A stretch of DNA of 64,000 nt, taken from Lepidurus packardi. Taxonomy: Eukaryota > Arthropoda > Branchiopoda > Notostraca > Triopsidae. The notes under the pieces were generated by a model, which saw only the letters and a program-made list of their open reading frames with translations, did not search any database and had not been told where the DNA came from. A program made the translations under genes and the position numbers. The stretch spans positions 11,466,790 through 11,530,789 of the forward strand of contig JAKZAN010000002.1 in NCBI GenBank assembly GCA_023053545.1, given 5' to 3'. Shown piece by piece: positions 37,201 to 49,868 of this stretch. The stretch's first letter is position 1. Each line of letters begins with the position of its first letter.

Positions 37201-40200
37201 TCGGAAGTCATATGGGCATTAATTCAAGAGAGACAGTAATAAAAAAAAATACAACGTAAAAAAGATATGGGAATGGGAAAACAAGTTTCCCAAATGAGAA
37301 ACTTGCGCAGCTGGATGGATTGTTGGTTTCAGTTGGCAGCTATAAAAGGTGAGAAGGTGAAAATTAAAGGGGGGGAGGGATAAGGGGTGGGGCGTAGAAG
37401 GTTTGTTTTAATTGGAAGGGTTTTGCGCCAGGCTAGTTAATTAGATTGTCAACGTTCATCTTGCACAAGGGAGGCGGCGTGCAAATACATTCGTTTCAGG
37501 CCGGTGTGGAAGGCACTAGAAATCCAGGTCAAAATTAAGTAAACAACAACGACACCCAACTAGCCTCGCCCCTTTTTGCAAATCCCCATGGCCAAAACCT
37601 ACACTTGTGCTCAAGGGTCATCCTCAATTCAAAATTCAAAAGTTTTGTTGCGTACTACTTCAATCATAACTATTTTTGACGAAAGTCGACTTAAAAGTCT
37701 AATTAAAAAAAAACTCTATTTGAAAGTGAATTAAAAAGTCTCCTTTACGAAAAGTCGACTTAAAAGTCCATTTAAAAGTCAACTAAAAAGTCCACTTAAA
37801 AGTCAATTAAAAATTCCTTAAATGTTGTAATTTAAATAATTGCCACTGCACTATTTTACGACCGATAAGGATGATTGAGAGTAAATTAACAACACCTTTC
37901 TAATCTTGGGGATTGAAAATGACCCTTGATTTCGTTTTTTACAAGGAAGAAGGTCAAGAATTGGGGTAAGAAGTTTCAGGATAAGGTTAAAAACAAGGTT
38001 AGGGTTCAAGAAAAGGTGTATTTTTTAGTAAGGTAAAAAAACGCGGGTCAAGGTGTAGGGAACACGATAGGATGGACAACACGAGCAAGAAAAAATTAGC
38101 ATAGCCCACAGCAGCAAAACTGGGGCAATATTTAGGTTATTATTAGCTTGGTGCGAGTGTTGTGTGCGCTTTTGTGAAACAGGGAGACCAACCTAGAAGG
38201 TGGACTAGACGTTTTGGGCTTCGTATACGTAGCAAAGTGCTCCCATCGCCCACGCTGCTCTCTCCCTGCCTAGAAAGGAAGGGCAAATTGAAGTGTCGTA
38301 AAAGTCGTGAAGCTGTTTTTTCTTTTTCCTCCGGGAAAATTGGAACTTCACTGCAGCAACGATGCTAACAAAACCGACGGCTGTGAAAGAAGTTATGAAT
38401 GGGAACCAAGGTGGGAATCAATCACAATAAAAATAATTAAAACAACTACCCATCCAATTAATGTGACCATCACAAGACAAGCATAACGAAAAATGATGAG
38501 TTTTTCGAGAACTAGCGAATGGATTACTCCCGTTAAATTCCAAGCAGATAAAGGGATATGAGTGTCAAAAAAAATTCCGAAGCGCTTCCTTTCATTGATT
38601 TTTGCATGAAAAAAATAATCAAAATGGCGATTATTTTAGAAAAATTTAAGCAGACCATGATTTTGAGTAGGCAATAAAGCTCTCAATTTAAATGGAATTA
38701 TGTGCGACGTGAAAGCGCTTCGTTTACAGGATCTTTGCCAAGCCAGTTTATCTCCTCGCTTTTGGTTCTGCTAACTAAATAAACTTGGACGCCTAGAGTC
38801 TTTCAAAATGTACAAAAAAGGTGTATCCCCCTCCTCTAAGCAGAAACAGAAGCAGAGTATCCATAAACTGACTTGTTTACAGCGTCGTTAGGAACAAACA
38901 ACTTGGCAATCCAGAGCATCGCTCCCGGGAATGTAGACAGTGGAACAAAGAACACGACGCATTACCTTCGATCCGCGCTCATTGAAGATAATTTCCACGT
39001 CCAAAATGGTGCCAAACTGCTGCAAAGAAATAAAAAAACGGAATGAGTCTAACTTTCCCCTAGAAAAATCCCACACTGCCGGCCAGAAAACCCATAAAAC
39101 TCCGCGAGCATGGTAAAAGCCTGTTTTAGAACACCGTGAATGGTCTATTATTGATCTCAAGCTTGAGCAAACACCCCTGACCGATCAATAAGCCCACAGC
39201 TTGGCCTTCAAGACTTCCACAGACCCTCGCGATCCCAACGGAAGCTTCTCAAAACAAACACTCGACTTCCTTTTCACCCCCCCCCCCCCTTTTAAAAAAA
39301 AAAATACTGTACAAAACTAAGACCAGAGCTGAGCTACTCAATTTGTTGGATTCCCTGCCAGCGACCTCAGAAGTCTGGATTAGACACTCGTTTACATATG
39401 CCAATCGTTTCTCTCCCACGTCTGCAAGCTCCACCCCCCCCCCTCATTTGAGCACAAGAAAACGGAGCAAAATTCCATTCTTCTTCGCCAAATCTGGTCA
39501 CAGCAATGCTAAAAACTCCACCATTTTTAATTTTTTTTTTATCTTTTTCTTACTCCCGAGTATAAACTTTTCTTACTCCTGAAAGCCTCTTCTTCATTGG
39601 AGCACAACAAAATGGAGGAAAATTGCATTCTTTTTTCGTCAAATTATGTCGCAGCTATGTTAAAGCTCCGCACTTTGGAATCTCTTTTTATCTTTTTCTT
39701 ACTCCCGAGTCTAAACTTGCTGCCCTTGGCACTATAGATGCTCTCTCAGGACAAACATGGGTATAATTAAATTGCAGCATCTCGCCGAGTTCTGCATGGC
39801 ATGTGCGCGAGAACAAAAAATCAATTCTACTCTATGCTGAGCTACATTGTCCCTGGCTGAATTAGATTTCTGTTCTTTTTATGTCGGGTGATTTATGCTC
39901 TTATCGCGCTCGCATATTTTCTTGTTCATAATCAATACCCTTCTGTGAAAGAGTAGGAACCATGGCAAAAAAGCTTGGGAGGAACAACACATACAAAGGC
40001 AAAGCAAAAGCAGCGTGAAGGAACGTACCCCAAACATCGCTCTGAGGTCCGGATCCCGGAACCGGAAGGGGATATTGGAGACATGGAGTCGTTTCGGCGT
40101 TTCTTTGGAGGAGGCGATGGGTGTACCCGGCGTTCCGACGACGCTGGCTCCGGCTACTGCTCCTGATAACGGCGTACCAGCGAGGCCAATGGGCGGACTG

Positions 40201-40754
40201 GTTGATGATGTAATGGTGGGGATGGAAGAGACAGAAGAGGCGGGTAGGATGCCTTGGGCGGCGGCTGCTGCTACCGCTTCCAATTCGCTTTGTTCCGTAC
40301 CGGGATTAACGGCTGCCTGATTAGCTAATGCGGGATGAGTCATATGTGCCATGGGATCCGCTCCCACTCCAAGTTCGGCTGCTGCTGCAGCTGCGGCCGC
40401 CACAGCGGCGGCAGCAGCGGCTTGAGATTCGTTCCAGAGTTGTGTGTAGGCGGCAGCGGCGGCGGCAGCTTCCTCCGCTCCGGAAGGACAGTTGGATCGA
40501 ACGCCAACTTGCTGTTGCTGGGCGGCTTCTAAGCTAGCATTGCCAGCTTGGGCGTTCCCCGTGGGCGATGCTGCGCCGCCTCCCGAATCCTTCTCTAGCT
40601 TGATGCCTGGCACGCCCATGCCCACGCCGGACACGCCCACTGTTGGAGGCATGCCCACGCCTACGGGTGTCATCACTGAGCCCGGCATTGTCGCTATTGG
40701 CTCGCCACTGGCGCCATATTGGTAAGGGGCCGCCATCCCCGTTTGTACCATATG
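31262..40754 (-). CDS. Rbfox1: RNA-binding Fox-1 homologue (Rbfox/A2bp1), main coding exons
   Basis: Nuclear/cytoplasmic splicing regulator that binds (U)GCAUG. Exons in transcript order: 40754-40029, 39019-38966, 37068-36976, 34838-34781, 33639-33504, 32483-32417, 31917-31790, 31488-31422, 31306-31262; 457 residues, all junctions in phase. The first exon is rich in Ala, Gly and Gln, then begins the RRM with [20 protein letters not shown]. The 54-nt exon is [18 protein letters not shown]; the 93-nt exon starts [15 protein letters not shown]; the next is [19 protein letters not shown]. These 54- and 93-nt exon sizes are the same as in vertebrate RBFOX genes. Small Ala/Tyr-rich exons follow, and the C-terminus is [11 protein letters not shown], matching the conserved family end. 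The exon at 40754 starts in phase 0 on a His codon, so an upstream exon is needed. Confidence 0.95.
32539..33450 (+). mobile_element. TTAA-flanked (piggyBac-like) MITE in Rbfox intron
   Basis: A 912-bp element bounded by TTAA target duplications (32535-32538 and 33451-33454). Terminal inverted repeats are GGCTTCCGTATACCTTAGCT on the left and, on the complement of the right end, GGCTACCGTATACCTTAGCT. The interior is AT-rich and non-coding. Blocks inside both ends recur in the element at 1071-1383. TTAA duplications are typical of the piggyBac superfamily; the assignment is inference because no transposase is present. Confidence 0.8.
36967..36972 (-). promoter_or_regulatory. UGCAUG Fox-binding site at the 5' splice site of the 93-nt exon
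   Basis: On the transcript strand the junction reads ATAGAG|GTGTGCATG, so UGCAUG occupies intron positions +4 to +9 and overlaps the U1-binding region of the donor. The encoded protein binds exactly this word. Confidence 0.7.
37072..37076 (-). promoter_or_regulatory. GCAUG core at the 3' splice site of the 93-nt exon
   Basis: On the transcript strand the acceptor reads CTTGGCATGCAG|GGG, placing the GCAUG core at about -8 to -4, directly over the 3' splice site of the exon encoding the second half of the RRM. Confidence 0.65.
37678..37816 (-). repeat. AAAAGTCRACTT minisatellite in Rbfox intron
   Basis: About nine imperfect copies of a 10-13-nt unit of the form AAAAGTCGACTT, beginning with TTTTGACGAAAGTC. 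A shorter array with the same opening word sits at 40866-40917, in the intron just upstream of the 40754 exon. Confidence 0.6.
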
Positions 40755-43700
40755 CTGTAGAGAAACAAAGAAAAGTTTTGAGTACCACTTCAACATTACA
40801 TATGTTTTGTTTATTTGACGAAAGACACATAGACACCTATACTACACAACATGAGCCGCGTTCGTTTTGACGAAAGTCTACCAAAAGTCGACTTGAAAGT
40901 TAACTTAAAAGTCTACCCAAGACCTGCGTTTTATAAGCTTTCGAGATGGGTAAGCTTTGGTCTTATAATCGTTTTATTTAGCTAGTCGACTTAGGCATGA
41001 AAGTCGAGTTTTAGTTTCGGTCTCAAGTCAGGCAAATCTATAACGAGCATTCATGTGCCCAGACTTCAACTTAACCCCGCCCCCTAGTTTATTTATTTCC
41101 TTTGTTTTATTACGCGCATGCTGAGACGGAGTGCTTTTGAAAAACATTGGGTTTTAATTATTTTAATTGGCGATCGATGATTTTTTCACTGAGGTATACA
41201 GTTTTGGACAAGAAGCACGAGTTTAAGTTGAAAACAATTAACGGGAGACAATTATCCCGTCAACATCTTCAATTGTCCGGATAATACTAAAAACTGATTC
41301 AAGAATGGGAGAAATGAACTGCACCACCGAACAAAACAGTAATTTGCTATTACTATACATACTCGAGAAAGGAACATTTCGTATATTGTTTACTTTTGAA
41401 GCACCACCCCATGGGTGGAGCCATTGTAAACTTATGCTTATAATCCTTCGTTTTGGACTCGCGACTTTCGCAAACTTTCAAAGTTAGACTGTAACGAACG
41501 CTTATAAGCGTAAGTCAAGGAAGTTTGGCTAATCTTCATATCGAACGTTGATTGTACGTACAATGAACGCTGCAATGGTAAACGTTCAGCTTGACTGAGC
41601 AATGATAATTAAGAGCAGGTGCAACTTATGAACCGAATCCCGCTAATATACACTTTTCTGACTTGAACGCTGACCAAAAGATAACAGCTTCACAGTTAGT
41701 GCGGTTCTTTCCTGCGTTCTAACCTTACTATAAACATATCGGGAAATGCATGTGTAGAGATGCATGCCGAAGGACGTTCCATGTCAGCAATCACGTGTGA
41801 CGGCCAGGGAAAACGCCGTCGAGCGTACCACCAGGATGCAATTTAAGTTTCTTCAGAGCCCCAAACTTGAGGCTTCCCTAAGTCTTGTTATCTACCTCGC
41901 CAAAAGTCGCTTTTACTGCAGCCAGAAACTTTTCCCCCTTTCAAAAAAGACGAATTTCTCTGTTTTCCGTCAGTTTCATAGCTTAATTCAATCTGCGCTC
42001 TTAACCTGTCTTGAGACAAGTCGTAATCAAATTTCTTTTCAATGAAGAACAAATTAAAGAGGCGTCCATGGAATAGCGGTTGCCGTAGCAATCTTGACGA
42101 GATTTCCTTCTTTCCTCTTCCTCGAGTTGCGCGTCTCTGATGAGGTAGACAGACGGACCGAACCTGCATGGCAACACAACTCCGCATAAAAGTTCTAATT
42201 TTAAAATCCCCAGCCAGACCTCTACCATCCTTGCACCATCCTCAAATACACGCTTCATTCTTTCTGACGTCCATAATTCCCCACTTCTCATACTTTCCTT
42301 CACGCCTTCCCCCCAAAACAGACCAAATAATACGTTCATAAAGATACATTTCCCAACGGTGGGCAAGAGCTTGCTACGGGTAATAAACTTTGATTGCTTT
42401 TCCAATAGTTAACAGCGCTTTTCGCGCTTTCAGGCCCGTGTCATAAAACACAAACCCCACCGAGTTCTCCTTCACAATTCGCGGATCCCTACAACCCTAG
42501 TTCGGATTTCCTTGACGCTAATTTTCGAATCGATATATTACAGTAAGCTGTAGAAACAACCCAGAAAAGCTTGTAAACTACAAAAGGGTAACGGCGACGT
42601 GGAGCCTTGCTGAGACGCCAAGACAACCTGGGAGACTTGGGATAGATTCCAGATGTGGTTTGTAGCGAAGCAAAGCGTAGAAGAAGTTAGTTAGGGCCAA
42701 GGAGTCATCAAGCGCAGCGTCAATGAGACCCCCAGAACAGCATCCATCTGTTCCACACATGGTCAAATCTGGCCCAGTTTCCTCCCCTCCCGTCTTACCG
42801 ATTCTCGAGAAATTCTACAACCCCGCATCGCAAGCGAAGGGATACGCAAAAGGAGTTGGTGTCTTGAGAGGGAAGAGAGGCACGAGAGAAAAACGAAAAC
42901 CCCAAAACTAAAGGGGAAAAAAGAGCCAAGAAACTGGAGGTTATAAAAATAAACTGGAGCATCCTCTCGAACTAAACTGACAAGAGCTCCGCGTCAATCT
43001 ACAGCTTCTCGTCTAGACCCAGACTTCAAAGAAGAACTAAAAAAAAAGTATAGTCACGTTAAGGGGCTTCTTGGATTACCGAACACAAATCTGGATTACG
43101 TGAACATATGCAAAGATTGTGAGAACTGAAGGCCAAGTTTTCTTACCGGATAGTACAACTGTGGCGGAACAAAAAATGCTCCCGAGCCCCACAGTTTGGC
43201 TGCTGCTGAGAGCTCCGTTGTAGAGAATGTCTCGCTCCTTTGAAATGAAAACTTTCCAAAAGTCAAATGTGCAAATTTGACGGTTTTGTTGTTCTTTACT
43301 CAAACCACGCTTGTTTTTGTTTTATACACGACTGCAACGAACTTCCGGTCCTAAGGAAACACGTCAAATTTCGTCGGCTTACAGAAAATTACCCTATTAG
43401 GCTAATCGAAGAAGCTTCAGGGATCTTTAAAACGTGACTAGGGGATAAAAAACGCAAGAGCACTCAAGAACTTGGCGCTCTTCTTGGCAGGCAACGAATG
43501 TCGGATTCGATCGCCTACATATACAACACACTACCCGTACCCGCCATCATACTGCTGGGAAGTTGGCGGAAAGGGGTGGAACTTCGTGCCTAAATCCCGC
43601 CCCTTTCTTTTCCGCGGATCGTCAAGCACAAACACCATTTTTATGGGGTTTTTTAGCAAACAATTCTTGATTTGACTAACAAAAGGCATCTATTGAAGAG

Positions 43701-44775
43701 AAGCAAACCTTACAGTAAACTAAAATTTGACTTTCCATGTCAATCCTGACAGATTAGCCCGTTACTCTTACGGCAAAAGCTGTTCCTGAGCGAGATTAAA
43801 AAGTCAGGTATGTTAAATATGCACAGAAAACGCGTCTGGAAACATCGATTGATTATTTAAAAGAGCGCGCCTTTACTGCTGGTGTCATGGGAACTACACA
43901 AAGGCGATAAAGTATAGAAAACACGCCTCTTCATGGCAATGTATGCGCGACGTTTTGCAACCCAGTTCTACCATGCGTTAGTGGCACGGTAAAAGCTAAC
44001 GCAAAGATGGGAGACTAATGAAAGCCAAACGTCGGAAACATTCAAACTGTACAACTTGGGTGTACAAGAAAAAAACTCTGCCAGACGCAGCCCCTCTTGA
44101 TTCGATCCCAATTCCGCGGAGCTTGGGATCGATCTTTTCAAGACTATGTTAATTGGCCCAAGCAACTTTTCCTTTGGGTTCCTTTCAAACACGCTTTGGC
44201 GAACTTCGAACCTGCTTTTGGTGCATAGAAAAGAGGGGGCTCTAAAAAGACGCCATCACCAGCAGGGGAGGTTTAGGAACGGTGGAGCCGGGCTAAAACC
44301 CCTAGGAGGCTGACTATTGATCTTCGGGGGTACGGTATTAGTATGTCGTTGCTGTTGCGTGTGTATGTGTGCATTACGCCCGAAGGTGTGAGTACCCAAA
44401 GCAGAGTATTGCGTACTGGAACATGCATTGTGGTTGTCAAAGAACTCGGTCTGTCCGAATTAACTCTCACTCTTGTTTCACAGATACACAAATGAGCATT
44501 TGGCACAATTAAAGGTTCCCTGAAACTTATTCGGCGAAAAGCCCGTCAATACAATATTTACAGCTATGACACACGCAAGTCGCAGATGCTGAAAAAAGAT
44601 CACTTGGCATGTGATGTTGAGAAAACTTGACTCAAATTTCCGGTTAGGAAATACTCGAAGGCTGAATCGACGCAAGCAAGCACCGTAATTAAACGGGTTA
44701 GTTAACGGAGAATGAGCAAGTGTTTCAGGTTCACAGATATAGATGCCAGTGACCTCTCCTTATGAACGGAGACTA

Positions 44776-44829
44776 ATACGGTGGCATCCGCAAATGCAGA
44801 AAAGGCGCTTTTCGTGTATGGTTCAGCCA
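44776..44829 (-). other. Candidate alternative first exon of Rbfox
   Basis: On the minus strand, in a CpG-rich patch, a Met codon in good context (GGCCATGGC) opens MAEPYTKSAFSAFADAT, which ends at a possible donor (GCCACC then GTATTA) in phase 0. That phase would fit the 40754 exon. A chance match is quite possible; no known Rbfox start is recognised in it. Confidence 0.2.
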
Positions 44830-45529
44830 TGGCCGGCGACGACGGCGCCGTTTGGTGGAGCAGAGCGTCGCGACGCTGTTCCTCAATCTCTAATAGTAAG
44901 AGGCCAGACGGAGGGAAAAAGAGGGAGAAGCGCAAGGACAGAAATCGATCTTTTACTACCCCAGCTTGCTTCCTACTTTCATTCACCCTTTTCCCTTTCT
45001 TCCTCTCATCCTAAAGCTTGGTTGCCTGCGGTAGACGACGTTCGATGTTCGCTAGATGGCAGCTCTTGTTGGATTCTGTGAGAAATTCTCACACGACTTT
45101 GACCGCATCGAAAATCCAAAAATGCCGAATTACTCAAGACTGAATAAACCCCACTTCTCAATAGCAATCTTGGTGACTTCTAAAGAATCTGATTTAATTC
45201 TATAGTTTCGGTCACGAATCCATCGAAATGCGGAATATTCGGGCCATTTACAAGCAGTTGACGCATTATCCTTGCTTGTAACACAAAATCCCAGTAAACT
45301 GTTCAGTAATCCCCAAAGCAAACTGACAGTACGCTGAGATCTTAATCTGTGTGAGTAACGCTAATTGCTCTGTACGCGAATACAGAGCACTTAACGGCTT
45401 CTAATTCTCCCTAAAACGTCGTATTAAATAGTGTACCTTTTTGTCCCTAAATTCTGGCTAATAAATCAAGCAGAAAAATATCAACATTAAACTAAACTAA
45501 ATAAGTATATCATAATGTTGGTATTTTTT

Positions 45530-45680
45530 TAATATTGAATTTTCAATATTCTAAACTTTCCTTGTACACTTATTTAATAATAACTCAACAAAAAAAAGCA
45601 ACATTAACATATACTAAATAAGTGTTTTATTATTAAATAAGTATACAAGAAAAGGTTGGAGTATTGAAAACTCAATATTG
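45530..45680. repeat. AT-rich foldback
   Basis: Two arms of about 54 bp (45530-45583 and 45627-45680) are inverted relative to each other with only a handful of mismatches, around a loop of about 43 bp. The arms share CAATATTGA, TTTTCAATA and ACTTATTTAATAATAA. Non-coding; likely a small MITE. Confidence 0.65.
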
Positions 45681-46114
45681 AGACGGGCAAACGTATTCAC
45701 GCTTCAAAAGATAAGGCGAAATAACGACATAGCAACAAGAGTACCTTTAGGATAATGGGAGAATGCTCCTGGATTTCTTGGACATGCTGAGGGAAAGAAC
45801 CTCGTCAAATCCAGGAGACATGTACGTGAAGAAAATCATGCAAAAGAAAAGGTTCCCGAAGTGTGAATCCCTGTGCTCAAAATGCAGCACGTTCTGTCGA
45901 TTAGTTTGGCTACTTCTAAGGGAAACTTACCCAAATCGCTTCATTTAATTCAGCCCAATCTGCATCATCATTTTCTTTGATGCAATAATGCCTATACTGA
46001 CGATAACTCGAGTAAACCATGTTTTCTTCCAAAAATGGCGTCTCTTAACGGCTTAAACGTTTAAACTATACCAAGTCTGCAACACGTAATGAGCAAAAGC
46101 TCAACGCGAGTAAG

Positions 46115-46599
46115 GCAGACAGCTCAAAAACGTTCGAAATTTTTCCAGCCTAGCCAAACCCATGCCAATTCAACGCTAAATAGTGCAGGAGAGACTCCCA
46201 TATCGACTGTATGGTTAAGTATAAACGTAGGTGAAGCTGACGATAGCATAAATCGAACATTTTCCGAACAGCTCTAAAAAGCAGACAGCTCAAAAATGTT
46301 CGAAATTTTTCCAGCCTAGACAAACCCATGCCAATTCAACGCTAAATAGTGCAGGAGAGACTCCCATATCGACTGTATGGTTAAGTATAAACGTAGGTGA
46401 AGCTGACGATAGCATAAATCGAACATTTTCCGAACAGCTCTAAAAAGCAGACAGCTCAAAAATGTTCGAAATTTTTCAACCCTAACCAAATCTGTACCAA
46501 TTCGACGCCAAACAGAGCAGGGCAAACTCCCATATAGAGTATTTGGTTAAGTAAACGTAGGTAAAGCTGACGATAACATAAATCGAACATTTTCCGTAA
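46115..46599. repeat. 166-bp tandem repeat, about three copies
   Basis: The word GCAGACAGCTCAAAAA restarts at 46115, 46281 and 46447, a spacing of exactly 166 both times. Copies 1 and 2 differ at very few bases; copy 3 is more diverged, slightly shortened, and ends near 46599. No coding sequence. Confidence 0.85.
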
Positions 46600-46709
46600 T
46601 GTTTTCAGCGTCTGTCTAATAGCGCGTTCCACTGGCTGCACTGGTGCAATATTTTTGGCGCTCCGTGTGTAAGCATATATATGTTTGAAACACTGAGTGC
46701 CAAAAATAC

Positions 46710-46739
46710 TTTTCGTACCACTCTGGAGTGGTACGAAAA
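46710..46739. repeat. Perfect 30-bp hairpin
   Basis: TTTTCGTACCACTC (46710-46723), TG, then GAGTGGTACGAAAA (46726-46739): a 14-bp perfect stem with a 2-nt loop. Confidence 0.8.
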
Positions 46740-49514
46740 CAAGAAGAATATCCAAATAGAGCGAAAGTAAATTGAACAAAAAAGAGGCAAAAAAGAGGCA
46801 TGAATCAATAAAACTAGTTTCCCTACTTCATGAACTTGCCCTTGTCCAACTAGTCTTCTAGTTTTCCCCATAATAGCAATCAAGTTTATATAGCCGTTTT
46901 CCTTGCCGGCCGCACACCCTCATGATCTCTAATTACTAACTAGAGCTTACGTTTTCCGTCCACTTTTTCTTCTTTCTTTTCCAAGACACCGAGCCTAAAG
47001 AACGACCCCAGAGACGCAATAAACTTGCCCGAACGGCTGCCGACCAATGCAAAAAGTTGATAACCTAGCTTCCCCAAAAGTCCAGCAACGGAAGGAACTG
47101 CATTACCTTGCCATTTCTATTTGCTTCCTGCAGTTATATGATGGCTTCAACAAATAACAAACAAACAAAACACTTCGACCTATCAGCAGTCCTCCAGGCT
47201 CCCTCTTTCTATGCAAGCAGTCTTCCGAACCCATGAATTCAAATCAAACAAGCTTTCCTTCACAGTTTCGACGTCTTTGCAGTCTATTGTGTGATCTCCT
47301 CCACAAACAACTCCGCCTTGTACACCTATTACATTTGTGTCCATTGTCGTAACTGTTTTTTTTTCATGCAACCTGAAACAAAAACAAAGAAAGAAAAACT
47401 TGCTCGCAGATTCTCAATCAATACTATTGAAAGCCCAGCCATCTGGAACCCTCCTTCAACTGCGCTTGGACATCCTGCTACCAGGATGTCCTGCTAACAT
47501 TACCGCAATATGCATTCCAAGCGTTCGCGATTCTAGTTCAGGGGCTTTAATTAGTATTTTTGAAACGGTCCCTTCGTTTGCTGACGACCGACTCTGAAGT
47601 TCGGGCTCAAACTCGAAGCTCAAGCTTCTAATGTCTAACTATCCAGCTGTCGATTCGCGGACGACGTCTTTGTTCACTCGGGCGCAATTTGGTTATCTGA
47701 CAATTGCAAGCCAGCCAGAACCAGCAGCTGCTTCGTATGCATCCTCTCTCAACCTTTTCCCCCTCTACCGAAGGTTATTATCATCCGTTTACGAAAAAGG
47801 AATTTCAACGCTGCCATGTATCCAACTCAAAATCTCTAAAGATCCCGTCAAGTTTTAGGACGTCGCTGCTCGCTGGTCCCAGTGCCAATGTTGAATGTGT
47901 GTCTATATAACGGGACTAGGACCTCATTTGCATGTGCAACCTTCCCGAGCATGTAAACACACCGATTGCCTTTGGCCAGGTACGTACGACACCGCTGAGT
48001 CGCAGGCGGTCAACGGCACCCGAATTACAAACTTCCAAGTGGAAGTTGAAGCGATTGCGTCGACTGCTAGTTTTCCCCACTTTTCTACCATGGCAAGTAT
48101 ACCAAGTTTCCCTTTAAGCCTCAAAAGCGGGGTAAGTTTCTCATCAAACTTAATACTTGGATGTATATAAGTCCCAGCACTTGTGTTAATTAGCGCGGCA
48201 ACCTTTCAAGCTTTGACGCTGATGCCCCTTGATTATGCAGATTAACGCTAGTTAGTTCAACTCGCGCAGCTCTGCAACTTTAACCTAGCGACCACCCCCT
48301 TCCTTAGTCGGTCGACTCTTCTAAGTCGCCTCATTTTCCCAAAATAACCCCAAAACCTAAAGACTAAAGACCCAAAGACGGCGAACAGAATCCACGATTT
48401 ATCTCCATGACTGGGGCTGACTATGTGGTAGAACCCGCGAAATATATCTCCTCTGGACCAAGCAAAAACGGCTCCCAAGCCTCTTTTCGGCTTCGCATTC
48501 ACGAGCCCAAAATCTCGCAGCAAAAGTTTCCTAACTGAACAGTACCACCTTAAGCAAAAAAGTCCCAAATGGGAGGATAGACCCTACAAACTACGCCAAT
48601 TTGCACCAAAGACTGCGAGGTTATACGACAATGGCCCTGATTGGTATCTTCTATCTTGGCGAAGGGAAAAAATACGGTACGGTTTGTATTCCCGTGCTTT
48701 CAAAGGGTCTGACGCGGCGGAGGTAGGATCGATGGTGCCATGCTTCTGAATTTGCGGGGAAACTTGAACGCAATCTGCTGACGTCACACACCATTGATCT
48801 TGCTTGTATATGCTTTATCAACCCATGGACCCCCTGTAGCCGAAGAGCTCATCAAGCAAGAACGCCATACTTGAATAGGCTTCTCGACCTCCTAGCAAGA
48901 CACATCGGAGTGCCAACTGAGTCAGAATCCAATCAAGCTAATGAACTTAAGAAAGAATTAAAACTTTCCATCAGCTGATTCAAAAGTTAATTGCAAAAAT
49001 CGACTGGTGAGCAGTCGGCGGTAAGCCTGCATGACCCACGAGACCCCTTAACTAATGAAAAATAGGTCACGCCCTCTAACCAGGTGCTGCTAAAGTAGCA
49101 AGGCGGCAGCTGGCGCTTTTGGAACTTGCTCCCAGCGGTTTAATGTAATGTGTAACGTGACCTTCTTCTCCTGTCCTTTCCAAGTCCATCCTACTTCCGC
49201 TCTTATGGTCGTAACTACTCTTATATCGTGGAAGAGCTAATTACACATAGTGCAGTCAATATCTCTCGCATTAATCAAACTCTTACTCTTTTTATGTACC
49301 TTTTATACAAGCCCCAAAAAAAGCAAATAAAACGACGTAATAAAACCTGAAAGCATTCTCGCGTTCTCAGATATTGACGCTGAATATAATATAGCAAGGA
49401 AAGTGAGGAATTGACGGGCCACAATAACACGTGTTGTATCGATCCAGGGTTACCCCCACCCTTAAAGGTACTAAAGGGGCGTGGCTGAACAACTATACTC
49501 TGGCCACCCCAGTC

Positions 49515-49868
49515 ATGAATTCCCGGGAAAATGTATTGTATGAAGGGGTAGGAGAGAGGAGGGTAGATGGGGGACCAACAAAAGAATCAGCTAACGGGGG
49601 GAGCGTTGATCATACGGATCAGACAAAACTCCCCACTCCCCTTGATCCCATGGGGATGTCGAAAGGGATAAAGAAGAAAGGACGAAAAAGCATATTCAGA
49701 AAGTTCAACCGTTGTATCGCGGAGGAAAGGTCTAGAACCCTTGATAAACATTTAGCACCCCCCAAGCACCACGAAAGGATAGACGAATTTATCAACATGT
49801 ACGTTTTAGTAGCTTTGCTAAAGGTGAAGCTACATTTGTATCGCTTACAAATGGCGGTTTTAGACTAA
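49515..49868 (+). CDS. Unrecognised 117-codon open frame
   Basis: Starts at ATG 49515 (the frame is open from before 49431) and ends TAA at 49866-49868. The product is hydrophilic and basic in the middle (SKGIKKKGRKSIFRKFNRC). No domain is recognised and no splice or promoter signal is clear. It lies antisense inside the presumed Rbfox intron. It could be a chance frame, an untested lineage-specific gene, or an exon of something larger. Confidence 0.2.
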   Translation: MNSRENVLYEGVGERRVDGGPTKESANGGSVDHTDQTKLPTPLDPMGMSKGIKKKGRKSIFRKFNRCIAEERSRTLDKHLAPPKHHERIDEFINMYVLVALLKVKLHLYRLQMAVLD

